Part shown: positions 23,086 through 32,853 of the stretch, piece after piece
How the letters are laid out: every line of letters begins with the position of its first letter
How positions within the stretch are numbered: the first letter of the stretch is position 1
Source of the DNA: Bostrychus sinensis
Lineage: Eukaryota; Chordata; Actinopteri; Gobiiformes; Eleotridae
Reading direction: 5' to 3'
DNA: 64,000 nucleotides
Assembly (NCBI GenBank): GCA_020698575.1
Contig: CM036239.1
Span: 50,247,763 to 50,311,762 of the forward strand
Made by a program: the position numbers and the translations under genes
Notes under the pieces: generated by a model
Told to the model about the DNA's origin: nothing
Database searches by the model: none
The model's input: the letters and a program-made list of their open reading frames with translations, nothing else

Positions 23086-23224
23086 CTGCTTCGTAGGTGG
23101 TGGCGTGCGCCGTCATGCTCCAGGTGCTGGACTTCCTTCCTTTGGTGACCATCACAGAGAACTCGTACATGGAGTTGGGCTTGAGTCCGGTGACGGTGTG
23201 GCTCAGGGCCGTGGTGTCTGCCGA
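23086..23224 (-). CDS. dcc: dcc exon: FNIII-5, second part
   Basis: 139 nt, acceptor GTCCAG, donor GCAG|GTAACTC. It encodes [40 protein letters not shown] and [22 protein letters not shown] is shared by DCC and neogenin; SADTTALS favours DCC. FNIII-5 carries a major netrin-1 contact in the family. The short intron to the preceding exon contains a triplet AGT/AGC repeat. Confidence 0.95.
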
Positions 23225-23502
23225 CTGGACCAGAACCAGGATTACACGGTACAACAGGAGTAGTAGTAGAAGCAGCAGCAGCAGTAGTAGTAGTAGTAGT
23301 ATTTTGAAGTGCAAGTATTTTTATGTAAGTACAGTAGTAGGAGTATTTCTTCCACCTCTGGATTTTCCATATGTACAGTGGAGAAACAAAAGAGATCCCA
23401 GGGCTATATCAGGTCTAAACAAGGACTAAACCAGGTCTAAACCAGGACTAAACCAGGTCTAAACCAGGACTAAACCAGGGCTAGACCAGGACCTGACCTC
23501 AC
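23225..23502 (-). repeat. dcc intron: AGT/AGC triplet repeat and 11-mer block
   Basis: Triplet repeat AGTAGTAG/AGCAGC at 23260-23300 and AGGACTAAACC units at 23405-23490. Otherwise short unique sequence. Confidence 0.9.
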
Positions 23503-23741
23503 CTTGTACTTGCCGCTGGACGAGTGGCTGGTCTTCCACTTGACGGAGTAGAATCGGACCTCAGAGGACTTCTGGTTCTTGCTGACAGAGTTGTCGGCCC
23601 AGGAGACGCGCACCGAGTCCGGCCCCAGGGCCACGGCCTGGACCCCGACCGGAGGGATCATGGGAAACGTAGTGCTGTCTGGGACGGGAGTGGGGTACTT
23701 GTCAAAGAGGAACAGGTCGTCCTCCGAGACGTCCAGGGGGT
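23503..23741 (-). CDS. dcc: dcc exon: FNIII-4/5 linker and FNIII-5 start, alternative acceptors
   Basis: 239 nt in the long form, acceptor AACCCCAG, donor AAG|GTGAGG, ending phase 0. The linker reads [19 protein letters not shown], then [31 protein letters not shown] and [16 protein letters not shown] second acceptor (CCGTCCCAG) 63 nt inside, giving exon start 23678, keeps the frame and removes 21 residues. This matches the long/short DCC isoforms of mammals, which differ by 20 residues at the same place. Confidence 0.95.
23678..23680 (-). promoter_or_regulatory. dcc: alternative 3' splice site for the short DCC isoform
   Basis: CCGTCCCAG|AC inside the exon. Using it starts the exon at 23678 with the same phase (split G|AC codon, Asp), removing 21 linker residues. 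The distal site at 23742 also has a good pyrimidine-AG context. Confidence 0.75.
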
Positions 23742-23789
23742 CTGGGGTTTAAAGGGTTGGTGGCATGTGTGTGTGTGTCGGGGGGGGAG

Positions 23790-23893
23790 TTAAAGGGGTA
23801 ATGGCATTTAAAGGGAATGGACAATAAATGTAGGAGGATTTATAATGAATGTAAATGATGATATAAAATGTATTGTTTTTAATGGAACCGTGA
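23790..23893 (-). promoter_or_regulatory. YCAY cluster upstream of the alternative exon
   Basis: On the sense (minus) strand YCAY tetramers occur at 23801, 23817, 23845, 23855, 23858, 23882 and 23890, about 60-150 nt upstream of the acceptor at 23742. NOVA proteins bind clustered YCAY and regulate this Dcc exon in mouse (published family knowledge). That this cluster acts the same way is inference. Confidence 0.4.
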
Positions 23894-24426
23894 TATTTAA
23901 AGGGAGTTTTTCATTGAAGATGGTACATGAGAGTGAAAATGCATTGGCCACAGATGTATTACAGGCAAAAGACAAAAAAAAAAAAAGAGTATAAAGGGAA
24001 GACAAAACAGAGGAAGGAAGGACAGAAGGAAGGATGTGAGGATGGAGGAAGTGAGAGGAAGAGAAAAGAAAAGGTCAGAAACATTTAAACAGACTGAAAA
24101 CACTACACAGGTCTAAGAAGGACTCTGGAAACATCTGGGACATCTACAAAAGATTTTACAGAAGGAAAAATCTAGAAAAGGGAGTCTATACAAGAAGGAA
24201 TCTGAAGGAGTATAGTATAAAAGTAAAAAAGATACAGCTTGCAGTATTTCGTTATGTGTGAGGTCTGAGACCAGTCTTAGACACTTTTTCGTGGTCTTGC
24301 CTCAGCTGCGTTTATTTTCTATTTAATCGAAAGTTTATTTCTATAGCACATTTAAAAACAACCTCAGTCCAACAAAGTGCTTTACAGGATAAAATACACA
24401 TAAAATCAACACAGGAAACACTCTAA

Positions 24427-25177
24427 GGGTGTGTTCGCACTTGCTGTGTTTGGTTCGCTTTAATCGAACCCTGGCACGCTTCGTGGCAAAGTCTGGTTCG
24501 TTTGAGCAGCTGTGAACGCGCAATCAGACTCAGGCGTGCACTAAACAAGTGAACTCTGGTCCTTCTGAAATCAGAGGTCTCAGTGCGGTGTGCTTTGAGC
24601 CCTAATGCGCTCTTGGTCTGGTCCTGGTGAAGTGCGAATGCAACACGGACCAAACTACGGACTAACGTCAGGGAGTGGACTACACCACTGTTTACCAAGG
24701 GCAGAAAAACATACACGCATCTAACATCACTAAAATAAAAATATACTGTAAATAAAATGTAAATAAAAGGTTGCTAACATTAGCAAACAATTGTAAAAAC
24801 AGTGCTGAAACAACACAGATTTCATATTACTCACACAGAGTCCACAGCTGTATTCAGCCGATATCGCTGCTTTACTCGTAAAACTTCATTAAATACTAAT
24901 TAAAGAGCGCTGTTTGATGTTATTGGAATATATGGAGCTGAAGAGGTGGACTTTTGACCAATAGAAGAGCAGGGTTTCTTCTTCTCAAGTTTCTCTCACT
25001 AAATACTGATGCACTGCCCCCTACAGGCAAGGTTGGTTACTGCTCCCTCTGTCAGTTCAGTTTGTTTGACAGAGCTCAGTGTGAACTCGAACTAGACCAA
25101 TGACATCATCAGCACAGGTGCGGACTTTTTCCACGAAGCGCACCGACTCCTGTGGGCCAGCAAGTGTAAACACACCC
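24427..25177. mobile_element. PIF/Harbinger-like miniature element (751 bp)
   Basis: Inverted ends GGGTGTGTTCGCACTTGCTG and CAGCAAGTGTAAACACACCC, flanked by TAA on both sides (24424-24426, 25178-25180), the 3-bp TWA-type target duplication of PIF/Harbinger. No transposase reading frame. Inserted into a LINE tail relic. Confidence 0.85.
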
Positions 25178-25424
25178 TAAAATGAAAGCCGGTGCAAAGA
25201 CAAGAGAACAGTCATGTGATCCCTTTTTACTCGGTCTGGGTCTCGGATCCAAATTTACTTGGTCTTGTATCGGTCTCGGATGTGGTGGTCTCTGAGATTT
25301 TTTTTTTTACCAGTTGTTATAATAAACTAACTTTTTATTATATTTCTTTAATTGCTCAGACAGATTAATGAGAGACTTAAGACTGCACCAGGCTCTAACT
25401 CAGGTCTGTCTGTAGTATAAAGTA

Positions 25425-25680
25425 CTTGTGTGTAGTACTCATGTGTAGTACTTGTGTATAGTACTCGCGTGCAGTACTTGTGTGTAGTACTCGTGTGCAG
25501 TACCTGTGTGTAGTACTCGTGTGTAGTATTTGAGTGTAGTACCTGTCAGAGATTGTGTAACGGCACTCTCGTACACTGATGGGATTGATGTGTAGTTTAA
25601 ATGAAAGTATGTGTTTGTAGTACTTGTGTGTAGTACTTGTGTGTAGTACTTGTGTGTAGTACTCGTGTGTAGTACTCGAG
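25425..25680. repeat. TGTGTAGTACTCG-type minisatellite
   Basis: 13-bp units GTGTAGTACTTGT/GTGTAGTACTCGT, in two blocks (25425-25531, 25612-25680) around a copied exon edge. The unit resembles the true donor region of the neighbouring exon (GTGCAGTACCTGT on plus). Confidence 0.85.
25532..25578 (-). pseudogene. duplicated 3' end of a dcc exon with its donor
   Basis: About 46 bp matching 25678-25724 with few differences (plus-strand motifs ACCTGTCAGAGATTGTGTAA, CGGCACTCTCGTACA). It contains the last 30 or so nt of the FNIII-4 exon and a GACAG|GTACT donor-like site at 25543, 146 nt downstream of the true donor. Confidence 0.8.
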
Positions 25681-25688
25681 TGCAGTAC

Positions 25689-25784
25689 CTGTCAGGGATC
25701 GTGTAACGGCGCTCTCGTACAGTGGGACTCCCTCTCCTGCGTTGTTAAAGGCCTTCAGAGAAATCACATAATGGGAACTGGGCT
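25689..25784 (-). CDS. dcc: dcc exon: FNIII-4, second part
   Basis: 96 nt, acceptor TTTTCCAG, donor GACAG|GTACTGC. It encodes [18 protein letters not shown] then [13 protein letters not shown], strands F and G of FNIII-4. The last 35 or so nt plus the donor are duplicated in the downstream intron at 25532-25578, inside a minisatellite of TAGTACT units. Confidence 0.95.
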
Positions 25785-25801
25785 CTGGAAAACAACAGGG
25801 A

Positions 25802-26075
25802 CAGGGTTAACAACGGCTCCTCCTTCTCCCCAGACACCTCCTCCTACAGCTCCTCCTTCTCCCTAGACACCTATCCTCCTTTCCTCTCCCCTCCTCTCTC
25901 CTCCTTGTCTCCCCTCCCCTCTCCTCCTCGTCTTGATCGCTCCCCTCTCCTCTTCCTTTCCTCCCTCCTCTCTACTCTTTCTTCTCTTCTTCTCTCTCCT
26001 CTCCCCTCTCTTCTTTTCTCTCCTCCTTGTCTCCTCTCCTCTCTCCTCTCCTTGTCTCCTCTCTGATTGTATTGT
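25802..26075 (+). repeat. CT-rich tract
   Basis: CTCCTCCTTCTCC-like sequence on plus, so purine-rich on the dcc sense strand, the reverse of the 5.2 kb tract. Gives spurious frames. Confidence 0.9.
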
Positions 26076-26258
26076 CGGTACATCAGTTAAACAAACATGT
26101 CTCCTGACACTCATCAATAATAAACTGCTTCTTGAATAATTAATGTTCTTTTACTTCGTGGATGGTTCCCTGGTTCTCCATTACGTCTCCTCTCTCCTCT
26201 GTCCTCTCTCCTCTCTCCTTGTCTCTCCTCTCTCTGCGCCGTGTGTTTCAAATCAAAC

Positions 26259-26387
26259 ATGGCTGAATTATTAAGCAGCACTGTCAGAGCGGTAAATACG
26301 GTGATGGAAGCGGTGAAAGTGGCGTCGGTGTCTCCAGAGAATCACCCACATCTGTTCCAGTCTCAGGTTTACAGAGATCCAGACTGA
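26259..26387 (+). CDS. small antisense ORF, 42 codons, unproven
   Basis: ATG to TGA in unique sequence between two repeats. It begins MAELLSSTVRAVNTVMEAVK and ends PHLFQSQVYRDPD. No family recognised. It lies antisense in a dcc intron. The composition is protein-like but the length is within chance expectation. Confidence 0.15.
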   Translation: MAELLSSTVRAVNTVMEAVKVASVSPENHPHLFQSQVYRDPD

Positions 26388-26456
26388 CAGGCTCAAAGCG
26401 GAACGCACACAGCTCTGATACAGCAACAGGTGAGCAACCAGTCACTTATACTCACA

Positions 26457-27060
26457 GGTTGTTTGTTGATTGTTGTTTTTTAGCAGTTTATGTTTGTTGT
26501 TGTTTTTTTAGCTGTTTTTGCTCGCCATTTACGTTAGCTGTTTACATTCAATGATTGTCGTATTTTTTTGGCAGTTTATGTTCATTGATGTTTTTTAGCA
26601 GTTTACGTTAATAGTTTGTTTTTTTACTGTTTACGTTTGTTAATTGCAATTTTGTTTACGATCGTTATTTTTTAGCTGTTTACGTTTGGTGTTGTTTTTT
26701 TTCGGCGCTCACATTCATTATTTGTCATTCTTTTTGCTGTTTACTTTTGTTGATTGTCCTTATTTCGCTGTTTACGTTTGTTGTCATTTTTTAGCTGTTT
26801 ACGTTTGTTGTCATTTTTTAGCTGTTTACGTTTGTTAATTGTCGTTTTTTAGTGGTTTACATTTATTGTCATGTTTTTAACTGTCTACATTCATTGATTG
26901 ACGTTTTTTAGCAGTTCACATGCGTTGTCAATTTTTAGATGTTTGTTTGTTGTTGTTTTTTAACAGTTTATGCTTCTTGATTGTAGTTTTTTAGTGGTTT
27001 ACGTTTGTTGTGGTTTTTTAGCTGTTTACTTTGGTGGTTGTTTTTTAGCATGTGTTTCTT
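26457..27060 (+). repeat. GTTTAC/TTTTTAGC minisatellite
   Basis: About 20 imperfect units (TTTTTTAGCTGTTTACGTTT, GTTGATTGTC). Same orientation as 2745-2960, opposite to 17-19.8 kb. Confidence 0.9.
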
Positions 27061-27424
27061 TGATTACCTGTTGGTTCTGTCTTCTCTCTCCTCACTCCTT
27101 AGTTCCTTCCCCAACTCCTCGTGTTGTCCCTGAGGTAGATGCTTCCTCCCACCTCTCCTCTTATCTCCCTTCCTGACACAACCCTCTACATTTATCTGGG
27201 CTTGGGAGTAGGACAAAAAATGACAGGAGTTTTTTGGCTTCATGTTGAGGACCTCCAGCATCAGAGGAGAGGAACCTAACCATGTCACTAGCGAGGAGCC
27301 ACACAAAGCCTACTGTTGCCCCATCAACCTTCCCCTGAGGAGAAGGAAAGACCCAGAGCTGGTCCAGGTCCAGTCCCAGTTCCAGCTCGGCCGGTGGGGG
27401 ACTCACGTCAGAGGGACTCCTTAC

Positions 27425-27619
27425 CCAGGTTCTCGATGGCGTAGTATCTCTGTTTGCTGTCCACACGGACCGTCTCGGCGTAGGGGCTGCCCACGCCGTA
27501 CCCGATGATATAGCCTCGCACCAGCACCGAGGGGCTCAGCGGAGGGGTCCAGGACATGATGATGCTGCTGGGGAGAGGCCGCACATGGAGGGAGCTGGGC
27601 TGGTCTGGGACGGTGCTCT
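27425..27619 (-). CDS. dcc: dcc exon: FNIII-4, first part
   Basis: 195 nt, acceptor GTTCCTCAG, donor CCTGG|GTAAGG. It encodes [44 protein letters not shown] and [32 protein letters not shown] is diagnostic of DCC; neogenin differs at several of these positions. FNIII-4 is part of the netrin and Draxin binding region in the family. A 31-bp minisatellite follows in the upstream intron from about 27650. Confidence 0.96.
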
Positions 27620-27649
27620 CTGAGGAACAAGCGACACAGAGAGAGAACG

Positions 27650-28060
27650 GGTTAACGGGACAAAAGACATGGAAAAGATGAGTTAACGGGACAAGAGACA
27701 CAGAGAAGACAGGTTAACAAACAAGAGACACAGAGAGTATGGGTTAACGGGACAAGAGACAGAGAGGACGGGTTAACGGGACAAAAGACACAGAGAGGAT
27801 GGGTTAATGGGACAAGACACACAGAGAGGACGGGTTGAAGGCACAAGAGACACAGAGAGGAAAGGTTAATGGGACAAGAGACAAAGAGAGGACGGTTTAA
27901 TGCGACAAGAGACACAGAGATGACGGGTAAACGGGATAAGAGACACAGAGAGGACGAGTTAATGGGACAAGAGACACAGCTAGGATGGGTTAACGGGATA
28001 AGAGACACAGAGAGGATGGGTTAATGGGACAAGAGACACCGAGAGAACGGGTCAGCAGGT
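27650..28060. repeat. 31-bp minisatellite
   Basis: About 13 units with GGTTAACGGGACAAGAGACA followed by CAGAGAGGA. The minus-strand open frame through it is an artefact. Confidence 0.95.
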
Positions 28061-28074
28061 GGAGTGGAAAGCTC

Positions 28075-28205
28075 CTGGTTTAGACCTGGTTTAGTCCTGA
28101 TTTACTCATAGATTAATCCTTGTTGAGTCCAAGTTAAGACCTGGCATAGACCAGGTTTAGACCTGGTTAAGACCTGGTTTAGACCTAGATTAGTCCTGGC
28201 TTAGC
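28075..28205 (-). repeat. 11-bp minisatellite, opposite orientation
   Basis: CCTGGTTTAGTCC/GACCTGGTTTAG units, that is, AGGACTAAACC on minus. Small similar blocks lie at 28550-28615 and 28978-29040. Confidence 0.9.
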
Positions 28206-28216
28206 TCTGCAGAAAT

Positions 28217-28539
28217 TGCTGTTAGAAAAACAACAAAAACATGACAGTAGCCTACTGTTAACCATTAAAAACAGTAACATGCTGTTAATAAAATGCATTC
28301 TGGAAAAGAGTTTGGGCAGTTGGGAATTTTACAAAAAAACTATAAAATACTGTAAACTGTAAGACACTACTGTAAAATACTGGCATTAGCTCACAGTACA
28401 AGGGCAAAATTAACAATAAATTACTGACAATGGAACAGTACTACTGTAAAAGTAACAGTAACTACTGGGTTTAAAATACAGTCTTCAGTCTTTGCTGCCA
28501 GCATTTTACTGTTAATTTACGGGTACATTTTTTACAGTG
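28217..28539. mobile_element. miniature element ending in TTTTTTACAGTG
   Basis: The right end is CATTTTTTACAGTG with GTTAATTTACGGGTA inside. The left side has AAAAACAGTAACATGCTGTT. Same general type as 1628-1927 and 42166-42455. Left boundary uncertain. Confidence 0.5.
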
Positions 28540-28679
28540 TGGTCTAGACCTCATTTAGCCCTGGTTTAGTCTTGGCTCTGTCCTGGTTTAGTCCTTGTTT
28601 AGACCTGGTTTAGAGTATTAGTTAAACATGTCCATGAGTATTAGTATCTCATTACTTTAGGCCTAAGTCTTTGCGGTCG

Positions 28680-28970
28680 GTCTGAGTGCAACCGGCCTCT
28701 GTGACTGTGATCCCAGCGCTGCTAACAGTCGCTAAGCCCCGGCTAACAGAAGCTAACTTGATTAGCGCTTTGTCTCCTTATTGGCCACGACTCGTCCCTT
28801 TTGTCCCTGCGGCCTGCTCCCATTGCATTAGCGTCCTCTCGGGCCGTGCCTCATTTCATTTGGGCCGAGTGAGAATCCATCGTAACCGGGTTAGCCTCTC
28901 GGAGGAAGGCGGTTAGCGCGGAACAGCGGTGTCAGGCTTCCAGGAACAATAACTACACACATCTCATTCT
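28680..28970. other. GC-rich unique intronic block
   Basis: Non-repetitive sequence with several TTAGC/GCTAA motifs (GCTAACTTGATTAGCGC, CATTGCATTAGCGTCC) that look like homeodomain sites. No exon recognised. Candidate conserved element; unverified. Confidence 0.3.
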
Positions 28971-29160
28971 GCTGCCTCCAGACCTGGTTTAGACCTGGTT
29001 TAGACCTGGTTTAGACCTGGTTTAGTCCTGGTTTAGGTCTGTACCTCTGAGTAAAGCACAAGCTCAAATCCAGGGCCTTGGATGTAAAAGTTTCCTGTGA
29101 CCTAACCTCCAGGACTTTCCAGGACCGTATTCATCCTCATGTAAGTGATATTTTTCTCAC

Positions 29161-29271
29161 CGTCGAGGTCGTTCTCTGGAGTCTCTGCGCTGACCCACTC
29201 GCTGTATGGGCCGGTCCCGTTCACCGTCATGGCCGCCACCTGGAAACTGTACTGGCTGCCCTTTTCCAGGC
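29161..29271 (-). CDS. dcc: dcc exon: end of FNIII-3
   Basis: 111 nt, donor GACG|GTGAGAA. The acceptor is TTTTCAAG, an AAG site, less common than CAG or TAG. It encodes [11 protein letters not shown] then [10 protein letters not shown], ending ETPENDLD, the end of FNIII-3 and the linker to FNIII-4. A degraded partial copy of the first 58 nt lies at 34162-34219. Confidence 0.95.
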
Positions 29272-29744
29272 CTTGAAAACACAAATAATAATAATAAAAA
29301 TACACATGTGAGAATCAGGAGTTACTGACATCCAAACAAAGGAAAATACAGTACGTTTAAAAACCAGAGTCACTGTGAGAGCTTTTACCTGGACTCGAAC
29401 CAAGATCTTCTAGTTCAGTGGTAAATGCTTTATCTCACTCTTGGGGAATAAGCCATTTGTTCCTTTACTGATATCTTTAACCCTTTAAGGCCTCTGCCGT
29501 CAGCAGAGGCAGACCTCTGTCTCCTCACGTCTCCTCTTTGTCTCCACTAAAAATGTCCACAGAGACACCGACTAGACTCAGACCCATGACCGTGCCAAAC
29601 CTCCCACACTCAGGAGTTTAACTCCAGTATTTCCCAGTGAATAATAATCATACTCTGTATTAAACTCTGATGACAGTAATGAATAAAAAGGACTGGATCA
29701 CTGCAGCTGTTTGCCTCAGAGAAGGATTATATTTTCACCTGCAC

Positions 29745-29960
29745 CAAGCTAAAGCTAAGGTAAGCAACTGCAGCACTTTAGCATGAGGCTAAAGCTGAGG
29801 TAAGCTAACTGCAACATAATAGCAGGAGGCTAAAGCTGAGGTAAGCTAACTGCAACATAATAGCAGGAGGCCAAAGCTAAGGTAAGCTAACTGCAGCATT
29901 ATAGCAGGAGGCTAATTTGCAGCACATTAGCACAAGGCTAAAGCTAAGTTAAGCTAACAG
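29745..29960. repeat. GCTAAAGCTGAGGTAAGCTA tandem repeat
   Basis: About four units of around 54 bp containing AGGTAAGCTAACTGCA on plus. Confidence 0.85.
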
Positions 29961-30200
29961 TAACACATTAGTGTCACAGAACATAATGAAGTAGTTAGGA
30001 CAAAGGTTCCTTATACTTTAATGTTAAAGGTGAGTTGTTTGGTTAAAGTTCGGTAAATACAGATACTGCTCTGTTCATCTGTATCCACGAGCTCTGGGAA
30101 AACGAACTGATGTAGGACTGAATGAATGCAGAAGATGGACAGAAAGCGCCATCTGTATCTGAATGAGTTTCTAACATAGATGAGAAGTGAGCCTTAAGAG

Positions 30201-30766
30201 CAGTGGTCCCCAACCTTTTTTGTCTTGCGTACTTTTTAATAATGCTAATACTCTGCGTTTTTTTGCTTTTTGAAATCAAATTCAAGAAAAAAATAAAACA
30301 AAACAAAAACATTGAAAATAACAATAAATATTAAAAATAAAAAATAAAAAATATAATGTAACTAAATAATAAATCAATAATAAACACAACAAAAAATACT
30401 AAAAATATAACAATATAAACTTATATTACATTCACTTATTTTATTTTGTTATTTCATGTCAACTCTAAAATTTACTACAACAAAAATGAATCAAAAATTA
30501 TCATTTGAAAAACTCCAACATGAAACCAGCTATTAAAACAAAAAACAAAAACAGTAACAAAATTCAGGTCTTTTTGAATAAAATTTTGAGCAGTTTCACC
30601 TCCTTTTCCTGAGTAAATGAGACACTTGAGCTTGCTTGTTTTTCATATATATTTAAATAGTTTAACATGAAAATACCTCAAATATGTCAATATTAAATTA
30701 TTAAATAATTCCAAGTACCCCCTGCAAAGTGCTTGCGTATCCTGTACCCCTGGTTGGGAAACACTG
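30201..30766. mobile_element. hAT-type miniature element (566 bp)
   Basis: Ends CAGTGGTCCCCAACC and GGTTGGGAAACACTG. Flanks CTTAAGAG and CTTTAGGG agree at 6 of 8 bases, an aged 8-bp target duplication. The interior is AT-rich with no transposase. Same family as 48462-48990 in inverted orientation. Confidence 0.8.
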
Positions 30767-31414
30767 CTTTAGGGAACCACTGCACTAATTCATGAACAGG
30801 ACAGAAGTTTATTCAGTCTAACCCTTTATTAAACCTTTTCCTCTTATTCCTGTGACTCTTTGGTGCATTTCCCATGTCCTCATTTGGTTCTTACCTGTGC
30901 CTCCTCTCTCCTCTCCTTATATTTTTATATAATATTCTTACATTACTTTTTTATATTATTTATTTTACACTATTTTATATTACTTATTTTATATTACTTA
31001 TTTTATATTATTTATTTTATAGGACTTAGTTTATATTATTTATTTTACATTATTTTATATTACTTATTTTTTATTGTTTATTTTATATTGCTTATTTTTA
31101 GTACTGTCAATCGATTAAAAAATTTATCAGATTAATTACAATGTATAACTAGATTAGATTGATGTAGATTTTTCATGACAATATTCAGCGTTTAAATAAT
31201 AAAAAGTCCAGAGAGGTTGAGGAGTGTGTTTTTACTTGGATAACAAAAATACATCTCAGAAATAACTTCTGAATATTGTAAGAGAGCCTTTAATAAATCT
31301 GTGTAATAACTGAGATAACAGTGTCTGCTGAACTGTGCTCTGCATTAAATATAGGGGCGGGGCACCGACACGTCTTCCGTTGAGGAGGCAGAGGCTGGGG
31401 ACTCAGAGGTAGAC

Positions 31415-31846
31415 TTGTTCATCACCCAAGCTGAAGTCACCGAGGTGATTAAAAAGCTCCTCGGTGGCAAGGCACCGGGGGTGGATGAGATCCGCCCTGA
31501 GTACCTCAAGTCGCTGGATGTTGTGGGGCTGTCGTGGCTGACACGTCTCTGCAACATCGCGTGGCGAAAGGGGGACCGGAGGGTGTGTTCCAACTACAGG
31601 GGGATCACACTTCTCAGCCTCCCCGGGAAAGTCTATTCCAGGGTACTGGAGAGGAGAATTCGGTCGATAGTCGAACCTCGGATCCAGGAGGAACAATGCG
31701 GCTGTTGCCCCGGTCGTGGAACAGTGGACCAGCTCTATACCCTCCATAGGGTGCTTGAGGGTTCGTGGGAGTTCACCCAACCTGTCCACATGTGCTTTGT
31801 GGACTTGGAGAAGGCATTCAACCATGTCCTTTGTGGTATCCTGTGA
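31415..31846 (+). pseudogene. RTE-like reverse transcriptase, N-terminal part
   Basis: 143 codons open to a TGA, in a region that in intact relatives continues through an Arg codon at this place. Contains the fingers and first palm motifs. Confidence 0.82.
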
Positions 31847-31986
31847 AGGGTGCTCTGGGAGTATGGAGTCCGAGACCTTCTGCTAAGGGCTGTCCGGTCC
31901 CAGTATGACCGGAGCAGGAGTTTGGTTCGCATTGCCGGTTGTAAGTCAGACCTGTTCCCAGTGCATGTTGGACTCCGGGCTGCCCT

Positions 31987-32853
31987 TTGTCACCGGTTCT
32001 GTTCATAATTTTTATGAACAGAATTTCTAGATACAGCCAGGGGCCAGAGGGTGTCAGGTTTGGGGATCACAGGATTTCATCTCTGCTTTTTGCAGATGAT
32101 GTTGTCCTGTTGGCTTCATCAGGCCAAGACCTTCAGCATGTGCTGGGGCACTTTGCAGCCGAGTGTGAAGCGGCTGGGATGAGAATCAGCACCTCCAAGT
32201 CTGAGGCCATGGTTCTTGACCTGAAAAGGGTGGTTTGCCCTCTCCAGGTTGGGGGGAAGGGGGGGTTCCTGCCTCAAGCGCAGGAGTTTAAGTATCTCGG
32301 GGTCTTGTTCACGAGTGAGGGAAGGATGGAACGTGAGATTGACAGACGGATCGGTGCAGCATCTGCAGTAATACGGTCGTTGTATCGGTCTGTCGTGGTG
32401 AAGAAGGAGCTGAGCCGAAAGGCGAAGCTCTCGATTTACCGGACGATCTACGTTCCTACTCTCACCTATGGTCATGAGCTTTGGGTCATGACCAAAAGGA
32501 CAAGGTCCTGGATACAAGCGGCTGAAATGAGTTTCCTCCGCAGGGTGGCTGGGCGCTCCCTTAGAGATAAGGTGAGGAGCTCAGTTACACGGGAGGAGCT
32601 CGGAGTAGAGCCGCTGCTCCTCCACATCGAGAGGAGTCAGCTGAGGTGGCTTGGGCATCTGTTCCGGATGCCTCTGGGACGCCTCCCTGGGGAGGTGTTC
32701 CAAGCATGTCCCACCGGGAGGAGGCCCCGGGGAAGACCTAGGACACGCTGGAGGGACTACAGTCTCTCGGCTGGCCTGGGAACGCCTTGGGGTGCCCCCG
32801 GTAGAGCTGGAGGAAGTGTCTGTGGAGAGGGAAGTCTGGGCATCTCTGCTTAG
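31987..32853 (+). pseudogene. RTE-like reverse transcriptase, C-terminal part
   Basis: 288 codons, starting MSPVLFIIFMNRISRYSQGP with the FADD catalytic box at about residue 34. After TRWRDY the reading shifts frame, and the conserved continuation is read in the frame at 32651-32884. Confidence 0.84.

Larger units (their letters stand above)
23894..25688 (-). other. dcc intron: Harbinger element, LINE tail, exon-edge duplicate
   Basis: After the YCAY region: AG-rich sequence with no feature (23950-24330), a LINE 3' tail relic (about 24325-24420: TTTATTTCTATAGCACATTT, CAAAGTGCTTTACAGG), the Harbinger element (24427-25177), LINE remnant (25181-25215), unassigned 25215-25400, the TAGTACT minisatellite and the exon-edge copy (25425-25688). 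Confidence 0.7.
25785..27424 (-). other. dcc intron within FNIII-4
   Basis: CT-rich tract (25802-26075), unique sequence with a small plus-strand ORF (26259-26387), GTTTAC minisatellite (26457-27060), then 27080-27420 unassigned. No host exon besides dcc. Confidence 0.7.
27620..29160 (-). other. dcc intron between FNIII-3 and FNIII-4
   Basis: 31-bp minisatellite (27650-28060), inverted 11-mer blocks (28075-28205, 28550-28615, 28978-29040), a CACTGT-type element (about 28217-28539) and a GC-rich unique block (28680-28970). No gene. Confidence 0.75.

Noticed and set aside
29385..29430. tRNA-like B box (GGTTCGAGTCC on minus)
   Set aside because: No matching A box, stems or acceptor arm; the segment is also copied at about 34275 as part of the exon duplicate.
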